From: Hydractinia symbiolongicarpus
Lineage: Eukaryota > Cnidaria > Hydrozoa > Anthoathecata > Hydractiniidae
Direction: 5' to 3'
NCBI RefSeq assembly: GCF_029227915.1
Contig: NC_079882.1
Span: 4,776,001-4,840,000 of the forward strand
Length of the DNA: 64,000 bases
Numbering within the stretch: the stretch's first letter is position 1; every line of letters begins with the position of its first letter. The notes beneath the pieces were generated by a model. It was not told the origin of the DNA and searched no databases. It was given only the letters and a program-made list of their open reading frames with translations. Both the position numbers and the translations under genes were made by a program. This document shows positions 23,780 through 34,595 of the stretch, piece after piece.

Positions 23780-23990
23780 GTACCGACTGTTAGCTTTGTG
23801 GTGGAGGATTCGTTACCAGTTCGGGAGTTCTTGGGTTCAAACTCCAGTTGAGTCATGCAATGGACTATAAAAATTTCCGCTTAGCGTTCAGCATGAGGAT
23901 AGGGTTAATATCTTAAGCGGTTGTCTAGTTAATTGCTGTGTTGCACGATTTTCGTAACTCAAATGGGAGCTGGGACCCCCTTAGCAGCAT
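23780..23990 (+). mobile_element. tRNA-derived SINE (polymerase III promoter boxes)
   Basis: TAGCTTTGTGG at 23791-23801 matches the tRNA A box, and GGTTCAAACTCC at 23834-23845 matches the B box. The spacing between them fits a tRNA gene. The sequence does not close into a proper acceptor stem and runs into unrelated unique DNA, so it is a SINE and not a tRNA gene. The exact 3' end is unclear; there is no long A tail. Confidence 0.55.
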
Positions 23991-24184
23991 CCTCGTTGAT
24001 AGAAGTACGCATAGGAACTGAAAAGGCTACATCCTTCATGTCTACAAAGGACACTTTTCTCAGGAGCGGATGAAATGACAGTCAAACTCTCATAACAAAA
24101 CTTCCATGTAGAGGACACTTTGTAGCGGACACAACTCGATAGCAGACGTCATTCCAAGGTCCCAATTTTCATTATTAAACAATA

Positions 24185-24281
24185 ATAACCGATTAGCCCG
24201 GGCTGTACCGCAAAATCTCGTCCAATGTAAGTGCAATGACTAAGGGCGATATGTTTGGTACAGCACGGGGTAATTGGTTAT
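24185..24281. repeat. 97-bp foldback repeat with 25-bp arms
   Basis: The left arm 24185-24209 (ATAACC...GGGCTGTACC) and right arm 24257-24281 are inverted copies with 22 of 25 positions matching. The 47-bp interior is unique. It is probably a short non-autonomous DNA transposon or a tRNA-like foldback. I saw no target duplication. Confidence 0.55.
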
Positions 24282-24726
24282 CATTGTAATTGTTAATCAT
24301 CTAAGTTAGATGAAAATAAAAAATAAGAATTTCAGTTTAGTGTTCTTATAACACTATAATTCAATAGCATTACTTTCGTTAACACTCGAGGTCAAAATTC
24401 GAAACAGCATTCAAAAGAGAGATAGTAAAATGTATGTTCTAGCGCATTTGACGACGACAACGACAATTAGGGAAATTCCCTAATTCCTAATTCCGGCAAT
24501 TCCGACAATTCCGACAAAAATCGATAAATCTGATATCATCCCTTAAATGAGTCATGCGCATTATCGAGGGAATTTCCCGGTTCTAATGACATCACTAAAA
24601 ACTGCTGACATCAACAGAAATGCAATTGAGTAGGGGGAATTCCCTTAAAGATGTGATCGCGCTAGAAATGTTGCTGATTGAAACCAGAAATCCATATAAT
24701 AAAGATGAATAAACACACCGTGAAAC

Positions 24727-27700
24727 AGTTACAACAGGACCCGTGGACTTGCTGGATATTCCAAGCTGCGCAAGGCTGACCTTGTTGCTTTATTGGAGGC
24801 ACCACCACGACCTGTTCCTGCTCCAAGACTGGTAGCTCCTCCACTACCTGTTCCTGCCCCAAGACCCGTAGCTCCAACACGACCTGTTCCTGCTCCAAGA
24901 CCAAGGCCACAAGCATTTACACCAGATGCATTGAATATATTCGTGCGTTAGGAGATGGCAAAAACCCGTCTTATTAAGAGTAAGATTGAGCCTCGGCTCC
25001 CCACAATGGACACCATGAATGTTTTTGAACGCAACGAGATGGTAAAGACTCGTCCAGTTGTCAGGAGTAAAATGTGAGAGTGGTCTGACTGGCTTGTGGA
25101 CTATGTACCAGAGAGCATTAGAAAGCCGGTGTAAACTATCTACTCATCAGCAAGAAATCGCATCCTTGCTCTTTATGATAGGGTTAGGAGGACCGTGACG
25201 GGTGAGGCTGAACAAGAGGCGCAAGAAGGGCACAACACTGAGGAGCCTACCGAAAGCACTGAACCTGTTGAACAAGAGGCAAAGAAAGACCTCACACCAC
25301 AAGAGCACAAGCAAGCTCACGACAGGACCTTCCGTAGTTTCCGAATCCCCGGCTTAAAAGGTACGGACCTCGATTGATATATGGGGTCCATCTGGATTCT
25401 CTAGAAAAAGCCGGTGGAGGGCACCAGCGAGTTCATCGAGGTAGATAAGGTCTTACATAGCAACATCACGTCAATCTTCCAGGGTAGCATCATGGACGAG
25501 GTGCTGAATACGATGTTTGCCCAGATCAAAACGCATGTGGAGAATCCCGCGCTGCCCAAGAGGGGCTGTACGATCAGTCGAATCATGCACCTCGACGTAG
25601 ACTATCACAAGCTCAAGCTGACGAGGGGTTCCTCGTACATCGAAGTACCAAAGTGGATAGCCACCAAAAGGCTATCATTAACCCGAAAAACAAGGATAAG
25701 AAGTGCTGCAAGTGGAGCATCTTCGCTGCTCTACATCACGAGGAGATACTCAGAGATCCACAGAGAATAAGTAAGCTGAAACCCTACATGGAACAGTACA
25801 ACTGGCAAGACATCGAGTTTCCCACGAGCATCAAGGATATCTTCAAGTTTGAGAAGAACAAGCCTGACATTGCGGTGAATGTGACGGGGAAGACGATCAA
25901 TATCCTGCGCCGATCGACATATGGATGCGACAAACAGGCTAATCTGCTCCTTCTTACGGAGGACAAAAAGACCCATTATACAGCCGTCAAAAATCTCTTA
26001 CGGCTCCTGGGTAGCGAGACATCAAAGAATACGGCAAAAATGCAAATCTGCCTTAACGGCTTACAAGCATTTCCAACAATCGAGTCGAGAAACAAGCACT
26101 ATAACTATTGCAAAGATAACGAGGGGGTCAAGATCACGATGCCAAGCGACAGGGAAAAATGGCGCTACTACAAGGTCAACAGCAGTTCAAGGTACCTTTC
26201 GCAATCTATGGTTCATCGACGGGGATGATTTTTTCAGGCTGATTCTTCGAAAAGGCGTCTATCCCTATGAATACATGGATCGCTGGCGACGATTCAAGGA
26301 GACAGAGCCACCTCCCAATAAGGTCTTCCACAGCAAGTTGAATATGAAGGCGCCTAGCGACAACGACTACGAGCACGCGAAAAAAGTCTGGAATTTTATC
26401 ACACCAATGTTCTCCAAGATTTTCATGGGTGACTACCACGATGCGTACCTCACCACAGACGTCCTGCTGCTAGCCGACGTCTTCGAGAGTTTTCGAAGAG
26501 TGTGTCTAGAGAACTACAAGCTCGACCCCGCCAACTTCTACAGCGCACCTGGTCTCGCCTGGAAAGGAGCGTTGAAGTATACTGAGATCAGGCTGGAGCT
26601 CCTCACGGATCTTGACATCAGGAGTGATGTTCGAAAGAAGTATCCGAGGAGGCATAACCCAAGCTGTGTACAGGTATGCCAAGGCTAACAACAAGTACAT
26701 GGGGGACTAATACGATCCGGAGGTTGAGTCGTCCTACTTGAAGTATCTCGACGCCAACCATCTGTACGGCTGGGCAATGCGTCAAGACCTGCCCACGCAT
26801 GGTTTCAAATGGCTGTCCAACGTTGAGACCTTTACCAAGAAGCGGATCGCAAAGTCGTCGCTGACAACAAGCACGGGTACATCTTGGAGGTTGACATCGA
26901 CTACCCAGCCTGCACGACAAGCATAACGAGCTACCCTTCCTACCGGAGCGCAACGTGGTTCACAAGGTCGAGAAACTGATACCAAATTTGGAACACAAGC
27001 GTAGGTACGTGGTGCATATCAGAGCCCTTCACGAGGCCCTGAAACACGGGCGCGAGCTCAAGAAGGTGCACAGAGTCATCCAGTTTAACCCAAAGCCCTG
27101 GCTAGGAGACTACATCGACCACAACATGAGGCTTAGAATCGCCGCCAAAAATGAGTTCGAAAAGGACTTCTATAAGCTCCTGAACCTGTCTGTATTTAGC
27201 AGTACCATGAAGAACCTGAGGAACCACCACAACATCCAGCTGGTTAACAACGAGGAGAAGTACACGAAGCTCGTCATGAAGCCAAACTTCAAGGGCGGAA
27301 ACTACATCAGCAGCCACCTCATGGGCGTGGAGATGGGCAAGACTGAGGTGAAGATGAACAAGCCGGTGTATATTGGTCAGGCCATCTTGGACATGTCGAA
27401 ATATAGTTATGTCTAAGTTCCACTACGACTACATGCAGACCAAGTACGGTAGCAAGCTGCAGATCTGCTACATGGACACGGACGCCTTCGTTTACCACAT
27501 CAGAACAGAGAATTCTTACCGCGACATTGCCGACGATGTCGAGGCACATTTCGATACGAGTGCTTGTAGTGATGGCAGACCTCTCCCTATCGGAAAAAAC
27601 AAGAAGGTAGTAGGCCTCATGAAGGATGAACTAAATGGCAAAATCATGACCGAGTTCATCACCCTGAGACCAAAACTCTATGCTTTACACCTGAGACCAA

Positions 27701-27960
27701 AACTTTATGCCTTACACCAGAGGGTGGGGATCGCAAGGCGAAAGGTGTGAACAAGTGTGTTACGAAGAAACCCAGCAGCTTCGATGACTACCAGCGCTGC
27801 CTGGAGGAGGGCGCTGATGTCTACAAGACCTGTGTTTGTATTCAAAATAAGGGGCACAAGGTCTTCACTCAGGACGTGAACATGTTGGCACTAAACAGAG
27901 CAGACGACAAACGGATCGCGCAACCGGGTCAGATCACAACACTCGCTAGAGGCCATTACC
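24727..27960 (+). pseudogene. Polinton protein-primed DNA polymerase B with SAP-like N-terminus
   Basis: A leader (about 24740-24930) contains a SAP-like helix pair ending GYSKLRKADLVALL and a Pro/Arg-rich linker of repeated PVPAPRP. The polymerase body follows in the same frame after stops at about 24950, 25077, 25132 and 25375. Visible motifs are a zinc-finger-like segment with one Cys lost (CLNGLQ, about 26050), exonuclease III-like YHDAYLTTDVLLLAD (26433), polymerase motif A YLDANHLYGWAM (26742), a degenerate motif B NLSVFSSTMKN (27187), and motif C YMDTDAFVYH (27470). The region normally holding exonuclease motifs I and II is absent at about 26200-26230. Frameshifts fall near 25663, 26195, 26640, 26850, 26915, 27400 and 27730, with a TAA at 26708. 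A 27-bp in-frame duplication lies at 27664-27717. The enzyme would replicate the element from a protein primer; this copy is dead. Confidence 0.88.
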
Positions 27961-28069
27961 GCCTAGCAGCTAAGGAGAGCAAAAAAATGGAGATATGTCT
28001 GTGTCTCGCGATATTACTACCATATGTTTGATCCTACTCTGCTTCTTTCGTTACCGACGTCTCATAAAC

Positions 28070-28596
28070 ATGGTTCGAGACATTGCAGAGATATTCAACG
28101 AAGTCAACACACCGGCAGAAGTCCCGAGCAAAAACCGGCAGAAGCTGTTGACAAGCGTCAAGCCCTGAAAGACGCGATACGTAAGGGGAAGCAGCACCTC
28201 CTACCGAAGAAATGCACCGAGAACTTCCTTGACAAGGCCTCACCTGAGGTGATCGACAAGGTACATGCTGAGTACGTTCAACGTGAGCTCCACGAGAAAG
28301 GTGAAAAGACTGCCAAGGCACTGTCCTCACACGCGATCAGCATGTACGCCAAGGCCGTAGGCAATTTTGTTTCAATCGACAGTGCTGAGGGTCTAGGACA
28401 AGACCTAGAGGGTGACCCAATTATCCGGGAAAGCATGGCGGAGATGGGCATACTTATCTATTCAGCCTTCGGCAAATTTCTAGCTCCTCTGTTAGTCGCG
28501 GCTCAAACGATTAACTACGTCTCCGTGAAGCATGTGTCCCATACAGATGAAAAGCGAGATGATGAACAGCAAGAAAAAGATGAGCAGCGCGTGTAG
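28070..28596 (+). pseudogene. conserved small Polinton ORF, function unknown
   Basis: The ATG at 28070 opens a frame MVRDIAEIFNEVNTP that shifts near 28150 into the long frame ending at 28596. The main part is helical and charged (KRQALKDAIRKGKQHLLPKK, then ASPEVIDKVHAEYVQRELHE). It ends with a hydrophobic stretch, MGILIYSAFGKFLAPLLVAA, that could be a membrane segment, and a Glu/Asp/Gln tail. It sits about 110 bp behind the polymerase and overlaps the next ORF by 17 bp. The role is unknown; position among replication and packaging genes suggests a virion or membrane protein (inference). Confidence 0.5.
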
Positions 28597-28882
28597 TATT
28601 ATCATCAGTCAACAGCAACCCGAGGCCACAGATAAAATTGTTGAAGTACACAAAAAGCACCCGGGAAGGGTTGCCCAGAGGCACAGACAAGCGGCGCTGA
28701 TGAGGGAGAGGAGGCTTGGAATAGCCCCGCCAAAGAAAGAACCCATGGCGTTTAGGGAGTTCTTGAGATAGTTCGAGAGAGATTTAAACACTCCTGAAGC
28801 CATACTCAAATGGATAAAAGAGACCCTGAAGATCCTTGAGGACCAGGACTTAACTATCCGTCTTGATGTAAAAAAGAAGTGA
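28580..28882 (+). pseudogene. small basic Polinton ORF with one nonsense codon
   Basis: The ATG at 28580 overlaps the end of the preceding gene. The frame encodes about 100 residues: MSSACSIIISQQQ, a Lys/Arg-rich middle (KKHPGRVAQRHRQAALMRER) and an acidic helical tail (AILKWIKETLKILEDQD). A single TAG at 28769 interrupts it; the frame then stays open to TGA at 28880. The function is unknown. Confidence 0.45.
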
Positions 28883-28910
28883 TTTTTGTACGTCTCATAA
28901 CTTACAAGAA

Positions 28911-29226
28911 ATGAGCCAGTCTACTAACCAAGTCATAACCAAGAAAAACGAGGCAAGAGACTTGCTGAATGGAATCGCAAGAACAAGGCCGACTTACAGA
29001 AGAACATGGGTAAAAGTTCTTCACAAGATGATCAAGAACCTGTCGCAGGTACTCACAAGTTCCGGGGCGCTGGATATCTCTATAGCGCGTAACACCCCAG
29101 CAAAAAGAATTCCTCAGCATGCTCTACGAGACCGTAGTGGATCTTGACTTCACGTTCGCCTACGCGCTAACGGGCAAGAAGTTCTTAGACATATCACGGC
29201 CTTCCACAAAGAAGGATAAATGGATC
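28911..29226 (+). pseudogene. small frameshifted Polinton ORF
   Basis: The frame MSQSTNQVITKKNEARDLL begins 29 bp after the previous stop. A basic segment RGKRLAEWNRKNKADLQK appears in another frame, and the tail KEFLSMLYETVVDLDFTFAY in a third, ending at a TAG that overlaps the ATPase start. At least two frameshifts. The function is unknown. Confidence 0.35.
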
Positions 29227-29815
29227 TAGTTGTAAAGGAGCCGCATAAAGCAATCTTCACCGGGCCGACAAGCTGCGGCAAGACTCAGCGATCCTCGACC
29301 TTTTCGAGCAGGAGTACAGGCACCACTATCTCTTCATCATCATTCTCTGCCCCACGATCCGTTGGAGCTAAACCTACCTCGAGAGATCCTCGCTGTGGCA
29401 AGATGAGTACGTGTTCCTGATAGAGCCCAAGGACCAGCTGTTTGAGTGGATCAAAAAACTGTGATCATTGCTAACTGGAGAGGAGACCCTCTTCATTGTC
29501 GATGACATGATAGCCGACGAGACTCTCAACAAGCGTCGACAATCCTTGCTCGAGCTCACTATTTCAGGTAGACATAAGAAGCACAGTCTTTGGCTATTGA
29601 CACAGTCGTGCACGACCCAGCAGAAGAATCTGAGAAGGCAGAAGAAGCAGTTGTTCATGTGGTACCCATCAGAGCGTTCGGGCATGAGCTTGATTGACGA
29701 AGAAACCAATTTGATCAGTGAGTTGGAGACGATCAGAGCTGATCTGATAAAGTCCAATCACGCGTGCCTTTGCATCAGACTTGAGCACCCTCGGTCTTGG
29801 AGGATTTTGGAGTGA
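29220..29815 (+). pseudogene. Polinton packaging ATPase (FtsK/HerA-like)
   Basis: The ATG at 29220 is followed by Walker A GPTSCGKT (29262-29285). After a frameshift at about 29287 comes ILDLFEQEY and a beta-strand segment YLFIIILCPT, then Walker B LFIVDDM (about 29490). The sensor-like segment HSLWLLTQS and the helical end follow to the stop at 29813. Two nonsense codons (TAA 29369, TGA 29462) add to the frameshift. The roughly 200-residue length is as expected for the Polinton family. The protein is known to pump DNA into capsids in related viruses; this copy cannot be made in full. Confidence 0.85.
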
Positions 29816-29939
29816 CGCAGCAAATCTGGTGTACCAGGTACACATGATCAGGCAGGCACAGGCGGAGAACCCACGCTATTACTGATCTCCAAGAGGTACT
29901 CGGATCTGAGTACCTACAACCAGACACAATTCTACTGAC

Positions 29940-30892
29940 GGAACCAGGTCTTTATTTCTTCCTCCTGAGGGCATTGTCCGGCTGACGATGATGCTCGTTG
30001 AGCTCCAAGGCTACAAGAAAATATCTTCGATTACCCTATTTAACGCAGTGACCGCGGGAGCCATCGAGACCCTGGCAGACAACCGGGGCAGCCCATGTTC
30101 AAGCGTGCTGACCTAGGGAGGTTTTTAAGGATTGGGAAACTTGCGGAGTTGTATCGAGATATCACGACCATTTCGCGTCATGAAATAGGGGTCATTGGTA
30201 ACCAACCCCTTGGCAAGGCGAAAAATCCGCATGACGTCTTCGTCACTTTAGACGGGAGTCTCGAAATTACCGTCAAATCAAGAAAGCCCAGGGCCGTAGA
30301 TTTGACAAAATGGTTGGCCGGAAAAGGCGTCGAATAATTGCAATATGAGTTCAGGGAGCAGCGCAAACTACTCAAAGACAGGGACATGGCCATCGAAGAG
30401 CAGCACCAAGCTCTGGCGCTCCTTGAAGATGACCTCGAAAACAGGTACCAACAACTTGCGGTGCTGGAGGACGACCTCGAACAAAAAGACGTGGCCATCG
30501 CCAACCTAGAGGACGACCTCCAGGAGAGGGAGGAAAAAATTGGTGAGCTGCAAAAAAGAAATGTCCCGCAGCGCTACCTCTACGATACGATACTCCAGGT
30601 GGTTGACAAGAACGATCCTAACGAGCGTGGAAAGAAAGGTAAACATCCCCACTACATGATACGTTGTCAACGCAGAGTGCTTAGTACAAGGTTTAGCACG
30701 TTAAAGGACATGTATCCTGAGATGACTACTGTGAGAGAACCTGCATGCGATGACCCTAACGCTGTGCATGCCTAGTGCCAATTTAGGGACGACACCCTCG
30801 GGACCGAAAATTATCATCGAAACCACTTTAGTTTACCCGACGATGATACGCAGGAGCTGTTCGAGGAAATGTTCGACATCGACATGGCGTAA
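29940..30892 (+). pseudogene. BRO-N/antirepressor-like gene with coiled coil
   Basis: The N-terminal part (PEGIVRLTMMLVELQGYKK, then LFNAVTAGAIETLADNR) joins by a frameshift near 30085 to MFKRADLGRFLRI and KNPHDVFVTLDGSLEITVKS, then LTKWLAGKGVE. This pattern resembles the BRO-N or phage-antirepressor fold found in large DNA viruses. A heptad-like region follows (30340-30560), with repeated LEDDLE units typical of a coiled coil. A charged C-terminal domain begins at about 30565 and ends with an acidic tail (DDDTQELFEEMFDID). Nonsense codons at 30335 (TAA) and 30773 (TAG) interrupt one otherwise open frame that ends at 30890-30892. The start is not determined. The role is probably DNA binding or regulation. 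Confidence 0.6.
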
Positions 30893-30920
30893 CCAGCAGC
30901 GCCTAGCGGAACGCCACAGC

Positions 30921-30946
30921 CTTTGTGACTCCTGTGACTCACAAAG
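30921..30946. terminator. stem-loop between convergent BRO-like and integrase genes
   Basis: CTTTGTGA and TCACAAAG form a perfect 8-bp stem with a 10-base loop. It lies in the 63-bp gap between the BRO-like stop (30892) and the integrase stop (30956). A transcript-end role is inferred by analogy to hairpin-directed 3' ends in large DNA viruses. Confidence 0.5.
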
Positions 30947-30955
30947 CCGAGAAAT

Positions 30956-31948
30956 TTAGCATTGTTTTACATGCTCCAGGGGTAGTTCAACATCCTCTGG
31001 TATAAGCATGAGTTCCTCTGACACGAAGCTGTGATCAGGCCCACCTGCCAGATAGTACAGGAGACGGGTACCAGTCACGATACGATCGAGTCTATACGAC
31101 TTTTTGCTCCACCAGGCGTCGGTTGCGCGTCTTTTAGAGTCACTATGCTCCTCTCCAAGTTGTAGAAGATAGAGGTAGAACCATCCTCGGGAAGAGGCTT
31201 TTCCTCAGGATATTTTTCGCCTTTCATAAGTGGGACCTCCTCTAGCTTGATCGCCTTGCTTGGCTTCATGCCGCTCATGGCGGTCTTGGTATTCTTCAAC
31301 CCCTTGACGATAATGTACAAGTGTTTCACCCAAGTGGTACTTTGTTCGTCAGTGACCAACTCTTAAGCATCCTGGGGCTTGAAGAGTCTCTCAGCGAGCA
31401 CCTTGTTGTAGCTCTCGACAAACACCGTGGTGGTACTATGTATTTGCGCGCTTTATCTCGACCCCTTGCCCTCTAGCAGTTTCGTCCCGTCCGACGTGAA
31501 CTCGGAGCCGTTATCGCACTGGAAGGTCTTCGGATATCGGAGAGGTCCGGCTTTGTATATATCCTTGACCATCTCCGCGACTTCGCTAGCCTTTTTGGTT
31601 CTCAATGGTCTCGCCACTTTATACCTCGAGGCTATATCGATTCCTGTCAAAATGCATTTGTACGTGTTTCCATACAGCTTGTCATTGGGCATATACAGCA
31701 AGTCAAATTTTATTCATTTTGTTTGGTTTCGTGATGGTGAAATGTGTGCAGTTGATGCGCTTAGGGCCTTTGATATGTCGAAGCCAGAGCAGCTGACGAG
31801 ACATCCAGTGAGTGACTTTCTTTTTGGAGAGACCGCTCTGCTCAGGAAGTAGTTTGATGGCTTTCCGTCCAGTCCAGAGTTGCTCGGGGGTGTAATAGAT
31901 TTGATTTAGTTTTTCCGCTTCTTCCTCGGTAACGATATGTTTCGACAT
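30956..31948 (-). pseudogene. Polinton integrase (rve, DDE)
   Basis: The frame starts MSKHIVTEEEAEKLNQIYY, a Polinton integrase N-terminal helix with a following zinc-binding-like region. A frameshift near 31705 leads into the catalytic core: FDLLYMP carries the first Asp, then TGIDIASRYKVARPL, and QCDNGSEFTSD the second Asp. The third acidic residue is likely the Glu of FVESYNKVLAERLF, after a TAA at 31453-31455. Another TAA lies at 31363-31365. The C-terminal region (about 31359-31075) shifts frame near 31085, and DHSFVSEELMLIPEDVELP ends at the TAA at 30956. In intact elements this enzyme inserts linear DNA into chromosomes with short target duplications. It is inactive here. Confidence 0.85.
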
Positions 31949-31980
31949 GTTTTATTATATGTGGAAAGCGTTCCACCATC

Positions 31981-32424
31981 TTACATTGCAAAACCAAGGA
32001 GGGCCAGGGATCCTACGATGAACGTTAGCTCGCCGTCTTGTTGTTGCTTCGAGGGTACGTAGAAATCGGAGAGTTTCGGACCTTTCTCGATCGTCGCAAT
32101 GTAGTACTCTCTCGTGCCTTCATCGAGCTCTTTCAAACTTTCGCCGCCTTGGCGTTTAAGCTCTCTCTGCTGATTGTACCAGTCTATCTTCGCTTGTCTG
32201 TCACGCACCCACTGGGCCTGAGCTGCTTAAAGTTGTTCAATCGATTTATCGTGCCTCTTCCTCTCCTCTTCTCCATCACCTGACAGCTTATTAAACAGAA
32301 AGTTAGATCCACTAAATGCCAGCGCGTAAATCGCCGCACCAGCTACGAGAACACCGATTGTTGCCATGTATTTGAGGCAATAATAGCACCGATCCAGAAT
32401 GTTCAATTTGGCATCCTGCAGCAA
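31981..32424 (-). pseudogene. small two-segment membrane protein of Polinton
   Basis: One open frame of 148 codons is interrupted only by a TAA at 32227-32229. The N-terminal part has a hydrophobic segment MATIGVLVAGAAIYALAF; the linker is charged (EEERKRHDKS) and helical (QQRELKRQGGESLKELDEG). The C-terminus is a second hydrophobic stretch, LTFIVGSLALLGF. It overlaps the upstream capsid-like gene by about 20 bp and precedes the integrase by 32 bp, so the three could be co-transcribed. The function is unknown. Confidence 0.5.
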
Positions 32425-33551
32425 ATGCGGATATCCCCGCTTCCATCAGCTTTTTTAGTCATGTGCAACGTGATGCCGTCTGACAATCTCTGTAGAGGTC
32501 TCTCACTACCGTGCAGGGTGTAGTCAGGGGTTGCTCGGAAGTCGATGAACAACACATACCGCTCCGTGAAAAACTGGCCGATCGTCACTTCGCTATCGTG
32601 GGAGCCGAAGAGTTCAACGATCTGTTCCAGGTGGTCTTTCGGCAGCATCGCATGTGAGTAGAGCTCGTTGGGCTCGTCTTCCACCGTAATCAAAATCTTC
32701 TCTATCTTGGGGTTGTAGAACACCTCACTGGCGCCACTATAAGCCTTCACCTTTGACGGGTCTATGAACAATAGGAGTACCCCCCTTCAAGGGTTTAGCG
32801 GGAGTATCAAATTGCAGGTTATAGGAGGTATCGGCTTTTTTCATCGGGACAACCTTGCTGCGGAGTATCCGCTCGTAGGGTAGCGCGACATCATAGCACT
32901 CGGGAGACCTTCGTGGTGCACCTTGTCAAATTCCAAGCAAATGTCGGCTGGTTTAGCTTCGGTACTTTCAGAGGCAGCTGTTCCTTGGTCTTTGATCACC
33001 GTACGCCGCAAAGTGCAGTACGAACTGCAGCCTGTCGTGTAGGTCTGCCTGGTAGAAGGGCAAGTCTCTGGTGAGTTCAAAATCTTCTAGTAGGCTGCCA
33101 CGATCACCTTTTCCTCATCATTTCCTATATGGTCGCTGGCCTTGACTTGCAGGGCTCTTATGGTGCTGTCGTTGGGGTTGATCTTTTCTAGCACCAGGTT
33201 GTTCTCTCGGTCAAACTTGGGCAGCCAGAGGTCTCTGTAGTCCGAGATGTTCTGCACCTTGTGGCCGTTCAAAGGGATGCGAAAGTTTTTAACCAGGGCC
33301 TTGCCGATGTTACTGACGATTGTGCGTTTGGTGTTTGCTCCAGTCAAATCCAGATCGAAGAGGATTTTGAGATAGCTGGGAAAAATAACATCTTTCTGTC
33401 CTATGTTTAGTACGTCGACATACAAGTCCTCGTTCTGGTTAATCGTACCAGGGACATGGGAGACTTTGACACGTTGTCGCTTACCCTTCAATGCTAGCAT
33501 CGTTTTAATCTCCTTGTGCGGATGTAGTTTAGTTCCAAAACTCATGTTCAT
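32403..33551 (-). pseudogene. capsid-like (double jelly-roll candidate) Polinton protein
   Basis: The start is the ATG at 33551. The first frame (33551-33087) contains beta-rich segments (VKVSHVPGTINQNEDLYVDV, ILFDLDLTGANTKRTIVSN). After a stop at 33087 the reading moves through other frames: FELTRDLPFYQADLHDRLQF, then ADICLEFDKVHHEG, then ILRSKVVPMKKADTSYN. It ends in the frame 32771-32403 with YNPKIEKILITVEDEPNELY and YVLFIDFRATPDYTLHGSER. Frameshifts fall near 32990, 32850 and 32770. The size (about 380 codons) and composition fit a Polinton capsid protein; the fold was not tested. It lies head-to-head with the next gene, the ATGs 24 bp apart. Confidence 0.55.
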
Positions 33552-33575
33552 TAGTAGCTGGTTTTTGTTCAGTAA

Positions 33576-34432
33576 ATGTCTATTAACCCGGCATACGACG
33601 ACGACTTTACGTCAGAGGATGATATTCCAGGGCAGAATGATGATGAATAACTTTTAGTAGAACCGGGGACATTCCGGGATCCATCACTACGCCCATAACA
33701 CCTTCACAAGGCACCGCGACGGGGCAGGCTACTCGCAAGGCAATGCGGGTGCTACTAAGATCAAAAGTTGATAGCCTTTACGAACGTTTTAGTGAGGAGC
33801 TGGGTCTAAAGTCAAAAGAGAGGCATTACGAAATGTTTGAGGCAGAAGGAAACCAGCTTCTTCACGATAGAATAAAGCTCACGACGAAGAGAGGTCAGCT
33901 GAGAGCCGTTGCAGCGATACAGAGAGATTTAGACGTGGGCTGCCTGCAAGCCATGTTGTTCTACGACTATACCACGCCAAACAAGGGCGGTAAATTCAAT
34001 GCATTGGTCCAGAGGATTCAGAACATTCTCGTCAATTGGAAGCAGCGCGAAGCAAGGGCTGACGACATCGAAATGTTGCCACAACTCCAGAACGTGCTCG
34101 ATGACCCGAAGAGCCTTATCGAAGATACTTCTTTTGGCGGGGATGAGATCACGGAGCGTGAAAGAAGAGTCCTCAATCGCGAACTTCAAACGCTAAGGGG
34201 TAACCTCAAGATGCTGGAAAGCAAAATAATCTTTTACGACAGCGAGATAGCCGAAACAGAAGGAAAGATCGAAGGGTTTGAGGAGAAGAAGGCTAACACA
34301 CCTGGAGTATCCGAGGAACAGCTAGCTATCTAGGACAGGGATATAGCCAAGGCCAAGGAAGACCTCAACCTCGTCCCCAGGACTATTTGCTTCTCAACGG
34401 CGCTGCGCTTTCTGATAGTTCTAGCGAAATAG
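33576..34432 (+). pseudogene. coiled-coil protein of Polinton, frameshifted
   Basis: The ATG at 33576 opens an acidic leader (AYDDDFTSEDDIPGQNDDE), which a frameshift near 33655 joins to a Thr/Pro/Gln-rich linker and then the main frame from about 33662. The body is charged and helical, with long coiled coil from about 34150 to 34310 (ITERERRVLNRELQTLRGNL, then SEIAETEGKIEGFEEKK). A TAG at 34331 interrupts it, and the frame remains open to about 34430. The function is unknown; a scaffold or structural role is plausible. It is the last Polinton gene before the AT-rich insertion. Confidence 0.5.
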
Positions 34433-34595
34433 CCCTGAACCAGGCTGGTCACCGTATCGCATCTAATTGGCCCACGGCATTACCCTAATTATGCAACGCT
34501 TTTAGCTAGCGTCAGCAAAAATCCTAAAAGTGATACATAAACAAACATGGCACCGGAAGATGTGGCGTCGTTGTTGGTGGTGGTTTTAAATCCTT

